Positions 16,369-24,933 of a DNA stretch of 64,000 bases are shown piece after piece. Under the pieces are notes generated by a model, which was not told where the DNA came from, did not search any database, and was given only the letters and a program-made list of their open reading frames with translations. The stretch comes from an uncultured Clostridia bacterium. GTDB lineage: Bacteria > Bacillota > Clostridia > Christensenellales > QALW01. The position numbers and the translations under genes were made by a program. The stretch's first letter is position 1. Every line of letters starts with the position of its first letter. The DNA lies in assembly GCA_934465535.1 (NCBI GenBank), contig CAKSKV010000008.1:18050-82049 (forward strand), given 5' to 3'.

Positions 16369-17042
16369 TTTTCGCCTCCGTGTGTTTGGATATAGAGAGT
16401 ATCGCCGTCCAGCTGGGCGATGACCAGCTCGCTTTCGCCGCGGATGCCGACCTCGCGGAGCTTGCGCCGGAGCCAGACGGGGTCGTAGCCGCTGCGGGTA
16501 AGATTCTTTTTCATAATTTTGCCGTCGGACACAAGCAGAAGGGGAAGCTCCTGCTGCGCAAGATCAAGGCCGAGGTCGCCTGCCGTGGGGGCGGCGGCTT
16601 CTTTTTTCATAAGCACGCTGAGCTCGCCGTTGGTTTCCAGCATGGCGTACCAGACCCGGGAAACATCAAAAACATCCTTGGAGCGCAGCTGCTCCAGAAG
16701 GTCGTTTACATTGTAGCGCTGAGAACGCAGCGCCTGTTCGTTTATGACCCCCTTTGATATGACTACGGTGGGTTCGCCGCAAAGCAGGCGGCGGGCGCGG
16801 ATGCTTTTCATGGAGGCGTAGGACACTGCAACCTGCATGAACAGCAGCACAAGCAGGGATATGACGCCCCAAAGCAGGGGCATGCCGAGATCGCCCATGG
16901 GCTGAGTGGCAAGGTCGGCCGCCATAAGAGCCACTACAAATTCCACGGGCTGAAGCTCGCCCACCTGCCGCTTGCCCATAAGGCGGATGACGAGATACAC
17001 AAGCACAAACAGTATAAGTGCGCGCAGAACTACATTAAGCAT
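16344..17042 (-). CDS. DUF421 (YetF-type) membrane protein
   Basis: The 232-residue protein has three N-terminal membrane helices (about 3-90), with LVYLVIRLMGKRQVGELQPV between the first two and a soluble domain after them (RRLLCGEPTVVISKGVINE, LRSQRYNVNDLLEQLRSKDV, VWYAMLETNGELSVL). These are the hallmarks of DUF421/YetF. Members in spore-forming Firmicutes include germination- and spore-related genes of the yetF/ydfS type, but the biochemical role is not settled. It is followed by its usual partner DUF4363. Confidence 0.9.
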   Translation of the reverse strand: MLNVVLRALILFVLVYLVIRLMGKRQVGELQPVEFVVALMAADLATQPMGDLGMPLLWGVISLLVLLFMQVAVSYASMKSIRARRLLCGEPTVVISKGVINEQALRSQRYNVNDLLEQLRSKDVFDVSRVWYAMLETNGELSVLMKKEAAAPTAGDLGLDLAQQELPLLLVSDGKIMKKNLTRSGYDPVWLRRKLREVGIRGESELVIAQLDGDTLYIQTHGGEKCCTLKVS

Positions 17043-17317
17043 AAAAACTCCTTGGAGCGGATATTGATGCGATATTTGATGTGCGGGTGTGCGATTGCGC
17101 CGCTGTGTTAGTATGCCTTAAAATAGAATAATTATTTGCCGCGTTGCGCGGCGTTTGTTTTTTACGGAGGCAAACGGCAGAATATGACCGGCCCGCGCCG
17201 GGTGGGCGGGCGGGAGGCGCGGGCTGATAAGGGAAGACGGTGTGTGCGCTGAAGTTTTACGGCGGGGAGCTGCGGCATATGCTGTTATGGTGAAATATAA
17301 CCGTAAGGGAGAAGGAA

Positions 17318-18031
17318 ATGGAAAAGAAAAATAAAAGCGGCGGAGCTGCGGCGATAATGGCGGTGTGTGTGTTTATTCTTATGATTATGCTTTCGGGCTG
17401 TGACGGGGAAAGCGTGCGGGAGCAGCCTTCGGAAAGGGAGAATTATATGGCGCGCTTCTGCGTGGTGCTGGACGCGGGGCACGGCGGCGTGGACGGCGGG
17501 GCCTTGGGGATATCCACGGGGGCAAGGGAGGCGGAGATAAACCTTGCGGTGACGCTGAAAACGGGAGCGCTGCTTGAAAGCGCCGGGGTGAGAGTGGTGT
17601 ATACGCGAAAAGGGGAAAAATCGCTGTGCCCGGATGAAAAATATAATAAAAAGCTGGATATGCGCCTTCGGGGACAGGTGATAGACGCGGCAAAGCCGGA
17701 TATAGTGGTATCGGTGCATATGAATTCCTATCCGGACCTGCGGGTGAAGGGTGCGCAGACCTTTTACTATCCGGATTCGGAGTGCGGCAAGGAGCTGGCC
17801 GAGAGCATACAGAGGTCGCTGAAAATGGCGGACCCGGACAACAGGCGCACGGTGAAGGCGGAGGATTTTTTCCTTTTGCGCACATATGCGGGGCCGAGTG
17901 CGCTTGTGGAGTGCGGGTTTATGACCTGCCCGGAGGAAGAAAAACTCCTGCAGGAGCAGGAGTATCAGGAAAAGCTGGCTTATTGCATTTTTGACGGCAT
18001 AATGGGATATCTTATGCGCTCGCTGGGGTGA
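17318..18031 (+). CDS. cwlD: N-acetylmuramoyl-L-alanine amidase, CwlD-like (Amidase_3)
   Basis: The 237-residue protein starts at ATG behind GGGAGAAGGAA. A hydrophobic N-terminus ends in MLSGC (Cys28), which may be a lipobox. The zinc amidase core follows: DAGHGGVDGG (zinc His), REAEINLAV (zinc Glu), SVHMNS (zinc His) and ALVECGFMTCPEEE (catalytic Glu). Such enzymes cleave the bond between MurNAc and L-Ala of peptidoglycan; CwlD makes the muramic delta-lactam of spore cortex. Size and motif spacing fit CwlD, but a vegetative amidase cannot be excluded. The 275 bases upstream hold a GC-rich hairpin with a T-run (about 17138-17163) and no clear promoter. Confidence 0.82.
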   Translation: MEKKNKSGGAAAIMAVCVFILMIMLSGCDGESVREQPSERENYMARFCVVLDAGHGGVDGGALGISTGAREAEINLAVTLKTGALLESAGVRVVYTRKGEKSLCPDEKYNKKLDMRLRGQVIDAAKPDIVVSVHMNSYPDLRVKGAQTFYYPDSECGKELAESIQRSLKMADPDNRRTVKAEDFFLLRTYAGPSALVECGFMTCPEEEKLLQEQEYQEKLAYCIFDGIMGYLMRSLG

Positions 18032-18036
18032 AAGCA

Positions 18037-18603
18037 TTAAAAATTGATTACACCCAGATGCTCAAGGAGTATTTTTATGCCTATGAGGATAAGTATAATG
18101 CCGCCGGCGATCTCGGCGCGGGCCTTGTATTTGGCGCCGAATACGCTGCCTACCTTAAGCCCGGCGGCGGATATGAGAGCGGTGGTTACGCCGATTACGG
18201 CGGCTGCTATGAAAATATTTACCTCCATAAGGGCAAAGGTTATGCCGATTGCCAAAGCATCAATGCTGGTGGCTACGGCAAGAAGCAGCATGGATTTCAA
18301 GCCGAAGGAGGTGTCGGTTTTTTCGTCGTCGTTTTTTATGCCGTCATAGAGCATTTTGCCGCCGATAAGGCCAAGGAGCACAAAGGCTATCCAGTGATCC
18401 ACGGCGGTGATGTATTTTTCAAACGCACTGCCCAAAAGATAGCCGAGAGAGGGCATAAGCGCCTGAAAGCCGCCGAACCATAAGGCTACGCAAAGATAGT
18501 GGATGGGTTTGGGCTTGCCGGAGGCCAAGCCCTTGCATACGGACACTGCAAAGGCGTCCATGGAAAGCCCTATGCCGATAAGCAATATTTCCAATATACC
18601 CAT
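18037..18603 (-). CDS. mntP: Manganese efflux pump MntP
   Basis: The 188-residue protein starts at ATG 18603 behind GAGGTGAT; the open frame runs further upstream but without start features. Six membrane helices and the duplicated motif GIGLSMDAFAVS and ATSIDALAIGI, each with the conserved Asp, are diagnostic of MntP. It exports Mn2+ to prevent toxicity. The gene lies just downstream of a DtxR/MntR regulator in the same direction, with a 12-bp hairpin between them, so regulation by manganese is expected. Confidence 0.93.
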   Translation of the reverse strand: MGILEILLIGIGLSMDAFAVSVCKGLASGKPKPIHYLCVALWFGGFQALMPSLGYLLGSAFEKYITAVDHWIAFVLLGLIGGKMLYDGIKNDDEKTDTSFGLKSMLLLAVATSIDALAIGITFALMEVNIFIAAAVIGVTTALISAAGLKVGSVFGAKYKARAEIAGGIILILIGIKILLEHLGVINF

Positions 18604-18767
18604 TTTATCACCTCGTGCCGAGCGCTGCGAAATTTTGTGTTTTTGCCGCCGTACTGCGGCAGAACTGTATTTATTGTATAGGTTTATTGCCGTATACATT
18701 GCAAAAAAAGAAGCTTGTGAGGGATATATGCATAAGCAATCATATACGCATATGTTCCGTAACACCG

Positions 18768-18801
18768 CAGCAACCGCCGAACACATGTGCGGCGGTTGCT
18801 G
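18768..18801 (-). terminator. Perfect 12-bp hairpin between mntR and mntP
   Basis: CAGCAACCGCCG (18768-18779) pairs with CGGCGGTTGCTG (18790-18801). There is no T-run on either strand, so it could be a weak terminator or an mRNA processing/stability element. Confidence 0.5.
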
Positions 18802-18816
18802 AACTTGCGTGTGTAT

Positions 18817-19200
18817 TTATTGTTTTTTGCTGCTTTCCGCAATGCGCGCATGCTTTTGCATGGCAAGAAAGGTTTCGTCGCTTATGCAGTGCTCAATGCG
18901 GCAGGCGTCCTTTGCCGCCGTTTCGGGGGATACCCCGATATATGTGAAAAAGGCGGTGAGCATCGTATGGCGCTCGTAGGTTTTTTTGGCGATAGCCAGC
19001 CCGGAATCGGTGAGGTGAAGGTGCCCCAGCTCATCCACGGTGAGATATCCTCCCTTTTTGAGAAGCCCCACTGCGCGGCTTACACTGGGCTTGGAGTAGC
19101 CCATTTCTTCACATACATCAATGGAGCGAACGCTTTTTCCGCTTTGAGAAAGGATGTATATGGTTTCAAGATACATTTCGCCGGATTCCTGAAGATGCAC
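18817..19200 (-). CDS. mntR: DtxR/MntR-family metal-dependent regulator
   Basis: The 127-residue protein starts at GTG 19200 with AGAGGTAA five bases upstream. It opens with the MntR-type SGEMYLETIYILSQ, then the helix-turn-helix (VRSIDVCEEMGYSKPSVSRAV), the wing (GHLHLTDSGLAIA) and a dimerisation part ending ACRIEHCISDETFLAM. The family binds DNA when loaded with Mn2+ or Fe2+. Length fits the short MntR form without an SH3 domain. It sits directly upstream of mntP, the expected target. Confidence 0.9.
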   Translation of the reverse strand: MHLQESGEMYLETIYILSQSGKSVRSIDVCEEMGYSKPSVSRAVGLLKKGGYLTVDELGHLHLTDSGLAIAKKTYERHTMLTAFFTYIGVSPETAAKDACRIEHCISDETFLAMQKHARIAESSKKQ

Positions 19201-19618
19201 GGTATTACCTCTTTTGAATTATTCTGAGCGCGTTTGCCCCCTATTGCAAGGGGAGTGCGGCGTGCCCCGGGCATATAATGCAAAGCCGTAAAGCCGTTCA
19301 CGAGCCTTTTACACCTTTACAAATATATTTTATTTATTATACCACGGGGGTATGACAAAGTCAATGAAGGAATTGTAAAGAGGGAAAAAGGGCGGCTGCA
19401 GGGGCTGCAAAAGTGCAGAAAAGGTGAAATATTAAAGGATACAACGGCAAAAACGAAAAAAACTGTGACAATATAAGGCTTGTTTGATATAATTTTATAC
19501 ACAAGTGCGCAAAAAGCGGGGATTTTGACGAGCCGACTTTTTTACCGGCGGCTTTTTGGCGTTTCGGGCAAGGGTGTACGGCGCAAAATAAAGGAAAACA
19601 GCGGTACGGAGAAAACAA
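19201..19618. other. Intergenic region between mntR and a membrane protein gene
   Basis: No convincing gene. It holds a plus-strand promoter GTGACA (19465-19470)-N17-TATAAT (19488-19493), preceded by TTGA, about 125 bases before the next start, and a GCCG/CGGC hairpin with T-runs near 19532-19560. The mntR promoter must lie in the left half; an AT-rich stretch at 19320-19345 is the likeliest place. Confidence 0.5.
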
Positions 19619-20296
19619 ATGGATGAAAGACGCATAAATACGGAAACGAAAAACAGCGGTGAGAAAAAAACGGGAAGAAAGAGAAAGACGGACGGGCCGG
19701 ACCGTGTTCTGATTGCGGTTGCGCTGCTTTCGGCGGCGGCGGGAATGGTGTGCGCCGTTTATTACTATGACATATATCCTGTTTTTCATGCGGCGGATGC
19801 GGTGATAATCGCTTCGTTCTGCGTGCTTGCGGCGGTGCTGGCGGTGAGCATTTTCCGCCTTATTGTGCATATGAGCTCGGGCAGGTTCCGCGCGGGGGTG
19901 CTGATACCGGCGGCTGCTGCGATAGTGCTGGGTGCGGTTTCGTTTTTTGTGTGCAGCAGTGCGGACAGATGGACCGTGGTGAACGGCTTTGATAAAAACC
20001 GGGCGCGCTATAATGCGGCGACGGAATATCTTGCGCAGCAGCCTTACAGCGCAGAGACCGAGCTGCCTGCGGAGTATGCCGACCTAAGCCGCGGAAGCGT
20101 TAAAAGAGTGGAATGTGCGGGGGGAAAATATATTTGCAGCATATTTACGCTGCTTGAGCATGAAAACCGCTTTGAGGGGATACTGTATGTTCCCGGAAAT
20201 ACGCCGGTGATATACTATGAGATAACAAACGGCTGGAGCAGCTATGCATATGAGGATCTGGGCGGGGGCTATGCATGGATAGTTCTGTATAAATAG
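19619..20296 (+). CDS. Membrane protein of unknown function
   Basis: The 225-residue protein has a charged Lys/Arg-rich N-terminus (1-28), three membrane helices (about 29-50, 57-80 and 92-112), and a soluble part of about 110 residues, probably extracytoplasmic, rich in Tyr and Gly. I do not recognise the family. The start ATG lies 9 bases downstream of ACGGAG. It is followed after 34 bases by the DEAD-box helicase gene in the same direction, so they may share a transcript. Confidence 0.7.
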   Translation: MDERRINTETKNSGEKKTGRKRKTDGPDRVLIAVALLSAAAGMVCAVYYYDIYPVFHAADAVIIASFCVLAAVLAVSIFRLIVHMSSGRFRAGVLIPAAAAIVLGAVSFFVCSSADRWTVVNGFDKNRARYNAATEYLAQQPYSAETELPAEYADLSRGSVKRVECAGGKYICSIFTLLEHENRFEGILYVPGNTPVIYYEITNGWSSYAYEDLGGGYAWIVLYK

Positions 20297-20330
20297 CGAT
20301 TTTACAGGGAATAAGCGGAGGATAGAGGAA

Positions 20331-21476
20331 TTGAATTTTGAGGAATTGGGGGTTACGGGCGGCATTGCCCGTGCCCTGAAGCAGATGAATTACAGCACAT
20401 GCACGCAGATACAGCAGGAGGCCATTCCCGCGATGCGTGAAGGAAGGGATGTTATAGCCAAGGCTCCCACGGGAACGGGCAAGACCTTTGCCTTCGGCAT
20501 ACCGATACTGGAAAAAATAAACGGCGACAACAAATGCGTGCAGGCGCTGGTGCTTGCCCCCACAAGGGAGCTGTGCATACAGATAGCCCAACAGCTGCGC
20601 CTGCTTTCAAAGTATATGCAGGGGGTGCGCGTGCTGGCGGTTTACGGCGGGCAGCCGATAAACAAGCAGATAGAGGCGGCAAAGCACTGCCCCAATATCG
20701 TAGTGGCAACTCCGGGGCGGCTGAGCGACCTTATGCACCGGGGAGCGCTGGATATGAACGCGGTTACGACGGCGGTGCTGGACGAGGCTGACGAAATGCT
20801 GGATATGGGCTTTGTAAAGGATGTGCGGGCGATACTGGACCGTTTGCCCGCAATGAAGCAGATGGCGATGTTTTCCGCCACCATATCCCGTGAGGTTATG
20901 GACATAGGCTGGCTTTATCAGCGGGACCCCGCGGAGATCACGGTGGAGCCGGAGGCGGAGAGCATGCCGCTTATAAACCAGTACGCCGTGGAATGCTCGC
21001 TGGGGTCAAAGCTGGGGACGCTGTTAGATATTATGGAATACCGGCGCTTCAGAAGGGTTATTATTTTCTGCAACACAAAGAAAATGACGGAGCGGCTTTA
21101 TACTCAGCTTGCGGCAAAGGGCTTTTGTGTGGACTGCCTGCACGGCGACATAAAGCAAAGCTCGCGCAACAGGATAATGCAGGAGTTCAAAAGCGGCGAT
21201 ATCGATATGCTGGTGGCCACCGATGTGGCGGCGCGGGGCATAGATGTAAGCGGTATTGACGCGGTGTTTTCCTATGATGTGCCGCAGGAAAACGCCTACT
21301 ATCTGCACCGCATAGGGCGCACGGGGCGGGCGCGCAATGTGGGGGATTCCTACATATTTTATACCTTTGCGGAAAAATTCCGCCTTGAGGATATAATACG
21401 CCTTACCAAAAGCAATGTGACCTTTATAAAAATAAACGCACAGCACGCCATAGAGGAGCTGCCGCAGGAGCAATAG
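20331..21476 (+). CDS. DEAD-box ATP-dependent RNA helicase (minimal core)
   Basis: The 381-residue protein starts at TTG behind GGAGGATAGAGGA. All helicase motifs are present: Q motif NYSTCTQIQQEAIP, APTGTGKT, PTRELCIQ, TPGRLSDLM, DEADEMLDMGF, SAT, HGDIKQSSRN, ATDVAARGIDV and HRIGRTGRA. It lacks the C-terminal RNA-binding extension of DbpA, CsdA or CshA, so it is a core-only enzyme. Such proteins remodel RNA during ribosome assembly, mRNA decay or cold response. The exact class (CshA, CshB or other) cannot be decided by eye. Confidence 0.94.
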   Translation: MNFEELGVTGGIARALKQMNYSTCTQIQQEAIPAMREGRDVIAKAPTGTGKTFAFGIPILEKINGDNKCVQALVLAPTRELCIQIAQQLRLLSKYMQGVRVLAVYGGQPINKQIEAAKHCPNIVVATPGRLSDLMHRGALDMNAVTTAVLDEADEMLDMGFVKDVRAILDRLPAMKQMAMFSATISREVMDIGWLYQRDPAEITVEPEAESMPLINQYAVECSLGSKLGTLLDIMEYRRFRRVIIFCNTKKMTERLYTQLAAKGFCVDCLHGDIKQSSRNRIMQEFKSGDIDMLVATDVAARGIDVSGIDAVFSYDVPQENAYYLHRIGRTGRARNVGDSYIFYTFAEKFRLEDIIRLTKSNVTFIKINAQHAIEELPQEQ

Positions 21477-21505
21477 GCGTTTAATTATTAAAATTTAACA
21501 GGCAA

Positions 21506-21537
21506 AGCACACCCGAAGAGCTTCGGGTGTGCTTTTT
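21506..21537 (+). terminator. Terminator after the helicase gene
   Basis: AGCACACCCGAAG (21506-21518) pairs with CTTCGGGTGTGCT (21521-21533) and is followed by TTTTT. It also lies at the end of the convergent XRE gene. Confidence 0.9.
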
Positions 21538-21850
21538 ACTTTTCGGGCGCCCGGCTTTTGCGAATTTGCTGCGGATTCGACGCGGCGGAAGCGGATCTTA
21601 TCTGCTCGATTATAAGCAGGGCCTCGGCCTCCTCCTCGATAAGCCGAACCAGCTCGTACGGGTGCATATCAAAGGCTGCGGCAATGCGCCAGACGGTTTC
21701 AAAATTTGCCTGCTTGCTGCCGCTTTCGATCATTGCAAGATGGCTTCGCGCAAGCTGCGCAAAACCGCTGAAGACCTCCTGAGACAGCTTTTTGCTTTTT
21801 CGTATTCTTCGCACCACTCGGCCGACGGCGTAGTTGTTGAATTCTGTCAT
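21536..21850 (-). CDS. XRE-family HTH transcriptional regulator
   Basis: The 104-residue protein starts at ATG 21850, with GGGAGG 8 bases upstream; a GTG nine bases earlier overlaps that site. The HTH_3 domain is clear: VVRRIRKSKKLSQEVFSGFA, LARSHLAMIESGSKQANFET and VWRIAAAFDMHPYELV (about 10-70). The tail is short and has no recognisable ligand domain. It is divergent from a small RHH-like ORF and an AT-rich lipoprotein gene, so it probably controls that transcript and its own. Such regulator-cassette pairs are common in small mobile or defence islands. Confidence 0.88.
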   Translation of the reverse strand: MTEFNNYAVGRVVRRIRKSKKLSQEVFSGFAQLARSHLAMIESGSKQANFETVWRIAAAFDMHPYELVRLIEEEAEALLIIEQIRSASAASNPQQIRKSRAPEK

Positions 21851-21988
21851 CGCAGACACCTCCCGCGTTCCAATTTATAGGAAAAATGCGGACTTGCGGT
21901 CTGCGATAGCAGACAAATGCAGCGGCGAACAATGCTAAAATAGATAAAAATACATTTATATTGTTTAATTTTGTAAGGAGGGCGATAT

Positions 21989-22138
21989 ATGAGTCGGACG
22001 GCAAAATTTTCGGATAAGGATGGGGAATTGGTACGGAAAATACAGGCGTATCAGAAAGAAAAAGGGCTGCCGAGTTTTATTGAAGCGGTTCGTCAGCTTT
22101 GTAATGATGCTTTGCAGCTGAAAAAAATAACAAAGTAA
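21989..22138 (+). CDS. Small ribbon-helix-helix-like protein (49 aa)
   Basis: A 49-codon ORF with an excellent ribosome site (AAGGAGG, 6 bases before ATG). The product ends with ELVRKIQAYQKEKGLPSF and then IEAVRQLCNDALQLKK, a pattern of strand plus two helices like RHH antitoxin or plasmid-copy proteins. It lies divergent from the XRE regulator and 15 bases before the lipoprotein gene, which has its own GGAAG site. It may be a second DNA-binding regulator of the cassette. Recognition rests on pattern only. Confidence 0.6.
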   Translation: MSRTAKFSDKDGELVRKIQAYQKEKGLPSFIEAVRQLCNDALQLKKITK

Positions 22139-22153
22139 AGGAAGCGAAGAAAA

Positions 22154-23038
22154 ATGAAAAAAGTATTGATTTGGATTTTGGCGTTAGTGATGGTTTTGGG
22201 GCTTGCGGGGTGTTCATCGAAACAGACGGAAGCGACGAATACGGCAGAGCCGACAGCGGAAGTAACTCAGACACCAGAGGCAACGCCGGAGAAAGTAACA
22301 GAGACAAATTATATGAAAGTTGATGGCATTTATGTTGATAATTCATATGTGGATGAGGATAATAGTAATTTGAAATTGCTTTATCTTTTTTACACTATAA
22401 CGACCGATGACAAAAACTTAAGTATAAGCAGTAACGGAATGACTCTTAATATTGATGATACTAATACATATCATTCAGACATTTATAGTGGTTCGTGTAA
22501 ATATATGAATAGCTATTATTATAAAAGTTTTATTGAAGATATATATGTTGGGGATACTCTGAAAGTTGTTTCTACATTCAAAATACCAAAAGGAGATTTA
22601 ACTGCCGGAAAATCAATTAGTCTGAAAAATTCATCTGTTCCGGATATAGCAAACATTTTAATTTTAACAGACGACATAGTTTTTTGTGATAGCACAGAGG
22701 AAATTGCCAAAGCAGTGGACCCCGAAGGATTGGCAAATGAAACTAAAAAAAGAGAAGAAGCAGACGAAGACACAGTTAAAAAAGTACAAAAGGCAGTTAA
22801 TGGATATTGGTGGAAATTTTATATAAGCCCAATATCATATAAAATAGAATTTTTTGAACCCAATAAATTTGAAGTTACAACAGGGCTGGGTTCAAACTCC
22901 GGGACATATTCCGTAAGAAATGGTTATATTTTTTGCGAATATTCGAGCAATGGTTATGTGGTGGAAATTCCATATAAATTCGGCGATAAAGGGATAGAAT
23001 TGGATGTAACTACAGCCTTTAGTGTGTATGACGGTTAA
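22154..23038 (+). CDS. AT-rich lipoprotein of unknown function
   Basis: The 294-residue protein has a lipoprotein signal (GLAGC, Cys20), a Thr/Pro/Glu spacer to about residue 50, a domain with many Tyr/Asp/Asn residues (about 52-160) resembling telokin- or DUF4352-like exported beta-domains, an acidic helix (about 195-220), and a C-terminal beta-rich part (about 222-294). Function unknown. Its base composition is strikingly AT-rich (many AAT, ATA, AAA and TAT codons) compared with the GC-rich codons of genes on both sides, which suggests recent transfer together with the XRE/RHH pair. A strong terminator follows. Confidence 0.78.
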   Translation: MKKVLIWILALVMVLGLAGCSSKQTEATNTAEPTAEVTQTPEATPEKVTETNYMKVDGIYVDNSYVDEDNSNLKLLYLFYTITTDDKNLSISSNGMTLNIDDTNTYHSDIYSGSCKYMNSYYYKSFIEDIYVGDTLKVVSTFKIPKGDLTAGKSISLKNSSVPDIANILILTDDIVFCDSTEEIAKAVDPEGLANETKKREEADEDTVKKVQKAVNGYWWKFYISPISYKIEFFEPNKFEVTTGLGSNSGTYSVRNGYIFCEYSSNGYVVEIPYKFGDKGIELDVTTAFSVYDG

Positions 23039-23052
23039 AATATTAGCCTTTT

Positions 23053-23077
23053 GCCTCCCCGTGCGGGAGGCTTTTTT
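23053..23077 (+). terminator. Terminator after the AT-rich lipoprotein gene
   Basis: GCCTCCC (23053-23059) pairs with GGGAGGC (23065-23071), followed by six T. Confidence 0.88.
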
Positions 23078-23111
23078 ATATTTGTCCGAGGGATAATGAG
23101 GGGCGGGGAAA

Positions 23112-23146
23112 GGAAAAAATACACCGCACGAGAGGTTCGTGCGGTG
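23112..23146 (-). terminator. Terminator of the GGGtGRT operon
   Basis: CACCGCACGA (23122-23131) pairs with TCGTGCGGTG (23137-23146). On the minus strand the hairpin is followed by TATTTTTTCC. Confidence 0.88.
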
Positions 23147-23184
23147 CATTAAAGGCTGAATATGGGGAATCGCGCTTAGAACGA

Positions 23185-24183
23185 TTACTTCTGAGCCTCT
23201 TCCACGGCAACTGCCACGGCGACGGAAGCGCCCACCATGGGGTTGTTGCCCATGCCGATAAGACCCATCATTTCAACGTGAGCCGGAACGGAGGACGAGC
23301 CTGCGAACTGAGCGTCGGAGTGCATTCTGCCCATGGTGTCGGTCATGCCGTAGGAGGCGGGGCCGGCAGCCACATTGTCGGGATGCAGGGTGCGTCCGGT
23401 GCCGCCGCCGCTTGCAACGGAGAAGTATTTCTTGCCGTTTTCAACAGCCCATTTCTTGTAGGTGCCGGCAACGGGGTGCTGGAAGCGGGTGGGGTTGGTG
23501 GAGTTGCCGGTGATGGAAACATCCACGCCCTCGTGAATCATGATAGCCACGCCCTCGGAAACATCGTCCGCGCCGTAAACCTTGACCTTGGAGCGTTCGC
23601 CGTCGGAGAAGGACTTCTCGCTTACGATGTTGAGCTTGCCGGTGTGATAGTCGTACTTGGTTTCCACAAAGGTGAAGCCGTTGATGCGGCTGATGATATA
23701 GGCCGCGTCCTTGCCGAGGCCGTTGAGAATTACGCGCAGCGGGGTCTTGCGGACCTTGTTGGCGGTTCTGGCAATGCCGATAGCGCCTTCAGCGGCGGCA
23801 AAGGATTCGTGACCTGCAAGGAAGGCAAAGCAGCCGGTTTCCTCGCGCAGGAGCATGGCGGCCAGATTGCCGTGACCCAAGCCCACCTTGCGCTGGTCGG
23901 CAACGCTGCCCGGAATGCAGAAGGCCTGAAGGCCGATACCGATGGCCTCTGCGGCGTCGGCGGCGTTTTTGCAGCCCTTCTTAAGAGCGATGGCTGCGCC
24001 CAGGGTGTATGCCCAAACGGCGTTTTCAAATGCGATGGGCTGGATGGAGCGGACGATGGTATCCACATCCATGCCCTTTTCCACGGTATATGCCTTGACC
24101 TGATCCAGATCGGTGAAGCCGTACTCCTTAAGGCAGGCGTTGATTTTGTCTATTCTTCTTTCGTAACCTTCAAAAGTAGCCAT
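23185..24183 (-). CDS. GGGtGRT protein
   Basis: The 332-residue protein starts at ATG 24183 behind AGGAGG. It contains the namesake SGGGTGRTLHPDNVAAGPA segment, and TFEGYERRIDKI at the N-terminus, TGNSTNPTRFQHPVAGTYKK and GLIGMGNNPMVGASVAVAVA, which identify this conserved protein family of unknown function found mainly in anaerobes. Gly-rich loops suggest a nucleotide or cofactor site, but this is inference. It is the second gene of an operon with a NifU-like protein, the usual partner of this family, so a role in metal-cluster or cofactor handling is plausible. Confidence 0.9.
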   Translation of the reverse strand: MATFEGYERRIDKINACLKEYGFTDLDQVKAYTVEKGMDVDTIVRSIQPIAFENAVWAYTLGAAIALKKGCKNAADAAEAIGIGLQAFCIPGSVADQRKVGLGHGNLAAMLLREETGCFAFLAGHESFAAAEGAIGIARTANKVRKTPLRVILNGLGKDAAYIISRINGFTFVETKYDYHTGKLNIVSEKSFSDGERSKVKVYGADDVSEGVAIMIHEGVDVSITGNSTNPTRFQHPVAGTYKKWAVENGKKYFSVASGGGTGRTLHPDNVAAGPASYGMTDTMGRMHSDAQFAGSSSVPAHVEMMGLIGMGNNPMVGASVAVAVAVEEAQK

Positions 24184-24198
24184 TATTCGCACCTCCTA

Positions 24199-24891
24199 TT
24201 ACTGCTTTCTGGGATCGATCACGGTTACGGCTTCGTTGTAGCGGCCGTAGGTGCCGGTGAACTTGTTGTAGGCCTCGGTGGGATCCATACCCTTGCGGAT
24301 GGCCTCCATCATTTTGCCGAGGTGTACAAACTTGTAGCCGATGACCTCGTTATTGGCGTCAAGGCCGATGCTGAGCACATAGCCCTCTGCCATTTCCAGA
24401 TAGCGAACGCCCTTTGCGCGGGTGGAGTACATGGTGCCCACCTGAGAACGCAGGCCCTTGCCCAGATCCTCAAGCCCTGCGCCCACGGGCAGACCGTTTT
24501 CGGAAAAAGCGGTTTGCGTGCGGCCGTAGACGATCTGCAGGAACAGCTCTCTCATAGCCACATTGATGGCATCGCAGACAAGGTCGGTGTTAAGGGCTTC
24601 AAGAATGGTTTTGCCGGGCAGCACTTCGGCGGCCATTGCGGCGGAATGGGTCATTCCGGAGCATCCGACGGTTTCCACCAGAGCCTCCTCGATTATACCC
24701 TTTTTAACATTAAGGGTGAGCTTGCAGGTGCCCTGCTGGGGTGCGCACCAGCCTACGCCGTGAGTAAGACCGGAAATATCGGTGATTTCCTTTGCGCCTA
24801 CCCACAGACCCTCCTCCGGTATCGGGGCGGGTTCGTGCTTTGCGCCTTTTGCAACGCAGAGCATTTCTTCAACCTCATGGGAGTATTGCAT
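24199..24891 (-). CDS. NifU/IscU-like scaffold protein, partner of GGGtGRT
   Basis: The 230-residue protein starts at ATG 24891 behind AAGGAGG. Residues 35-105 resemble the IscU fold: CKLTLNVKKGIIEEALVETV, then GCSGMTHSAAMAAEVLPGKT and a Cys in TDLVCDAINVA, matching two of the three cluster Cys positions of IscU; the third region has Cys in VGWCAPQQGTC. The C-terminal 110 residues are specific to this subfamily (GAGLEDLGKGLRSQVGTMYS, IGYKFVHLGKMMEAI). The family is annotated as iron-sulfur scaffold, but direct proof of function is lacking as far as I know. Only 15 bases separate it from the GGGtGRT gene. Confidence 0.82.
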   Translation of the reverse strand: MQYSHEVEEMLCVAKGAKHEPAPIPEEGLWVGAKEITDISGLTHGVGWCAPQQGTCKLTLNVKKGIIEEALVETVGCSGMTHSAAMAAEVLPGKTILEALNTDLVCDAINVAMRELFLQIVYGRTQTAFSENGLPVGAGLEDLGKGLRSQVGTMYSTRAKGVRYLEMAEGYVLSIGLDANNEVIGYKFVHLGKMMEAIRKGMDPTEAYNKFTGTYGRYNEAVTVIDPRKQ

Positions 24892-24933
24892 ATACGGTTG
24901 CCTCCTTGTAATATTTCGTTTTGTTTCCGCTTT

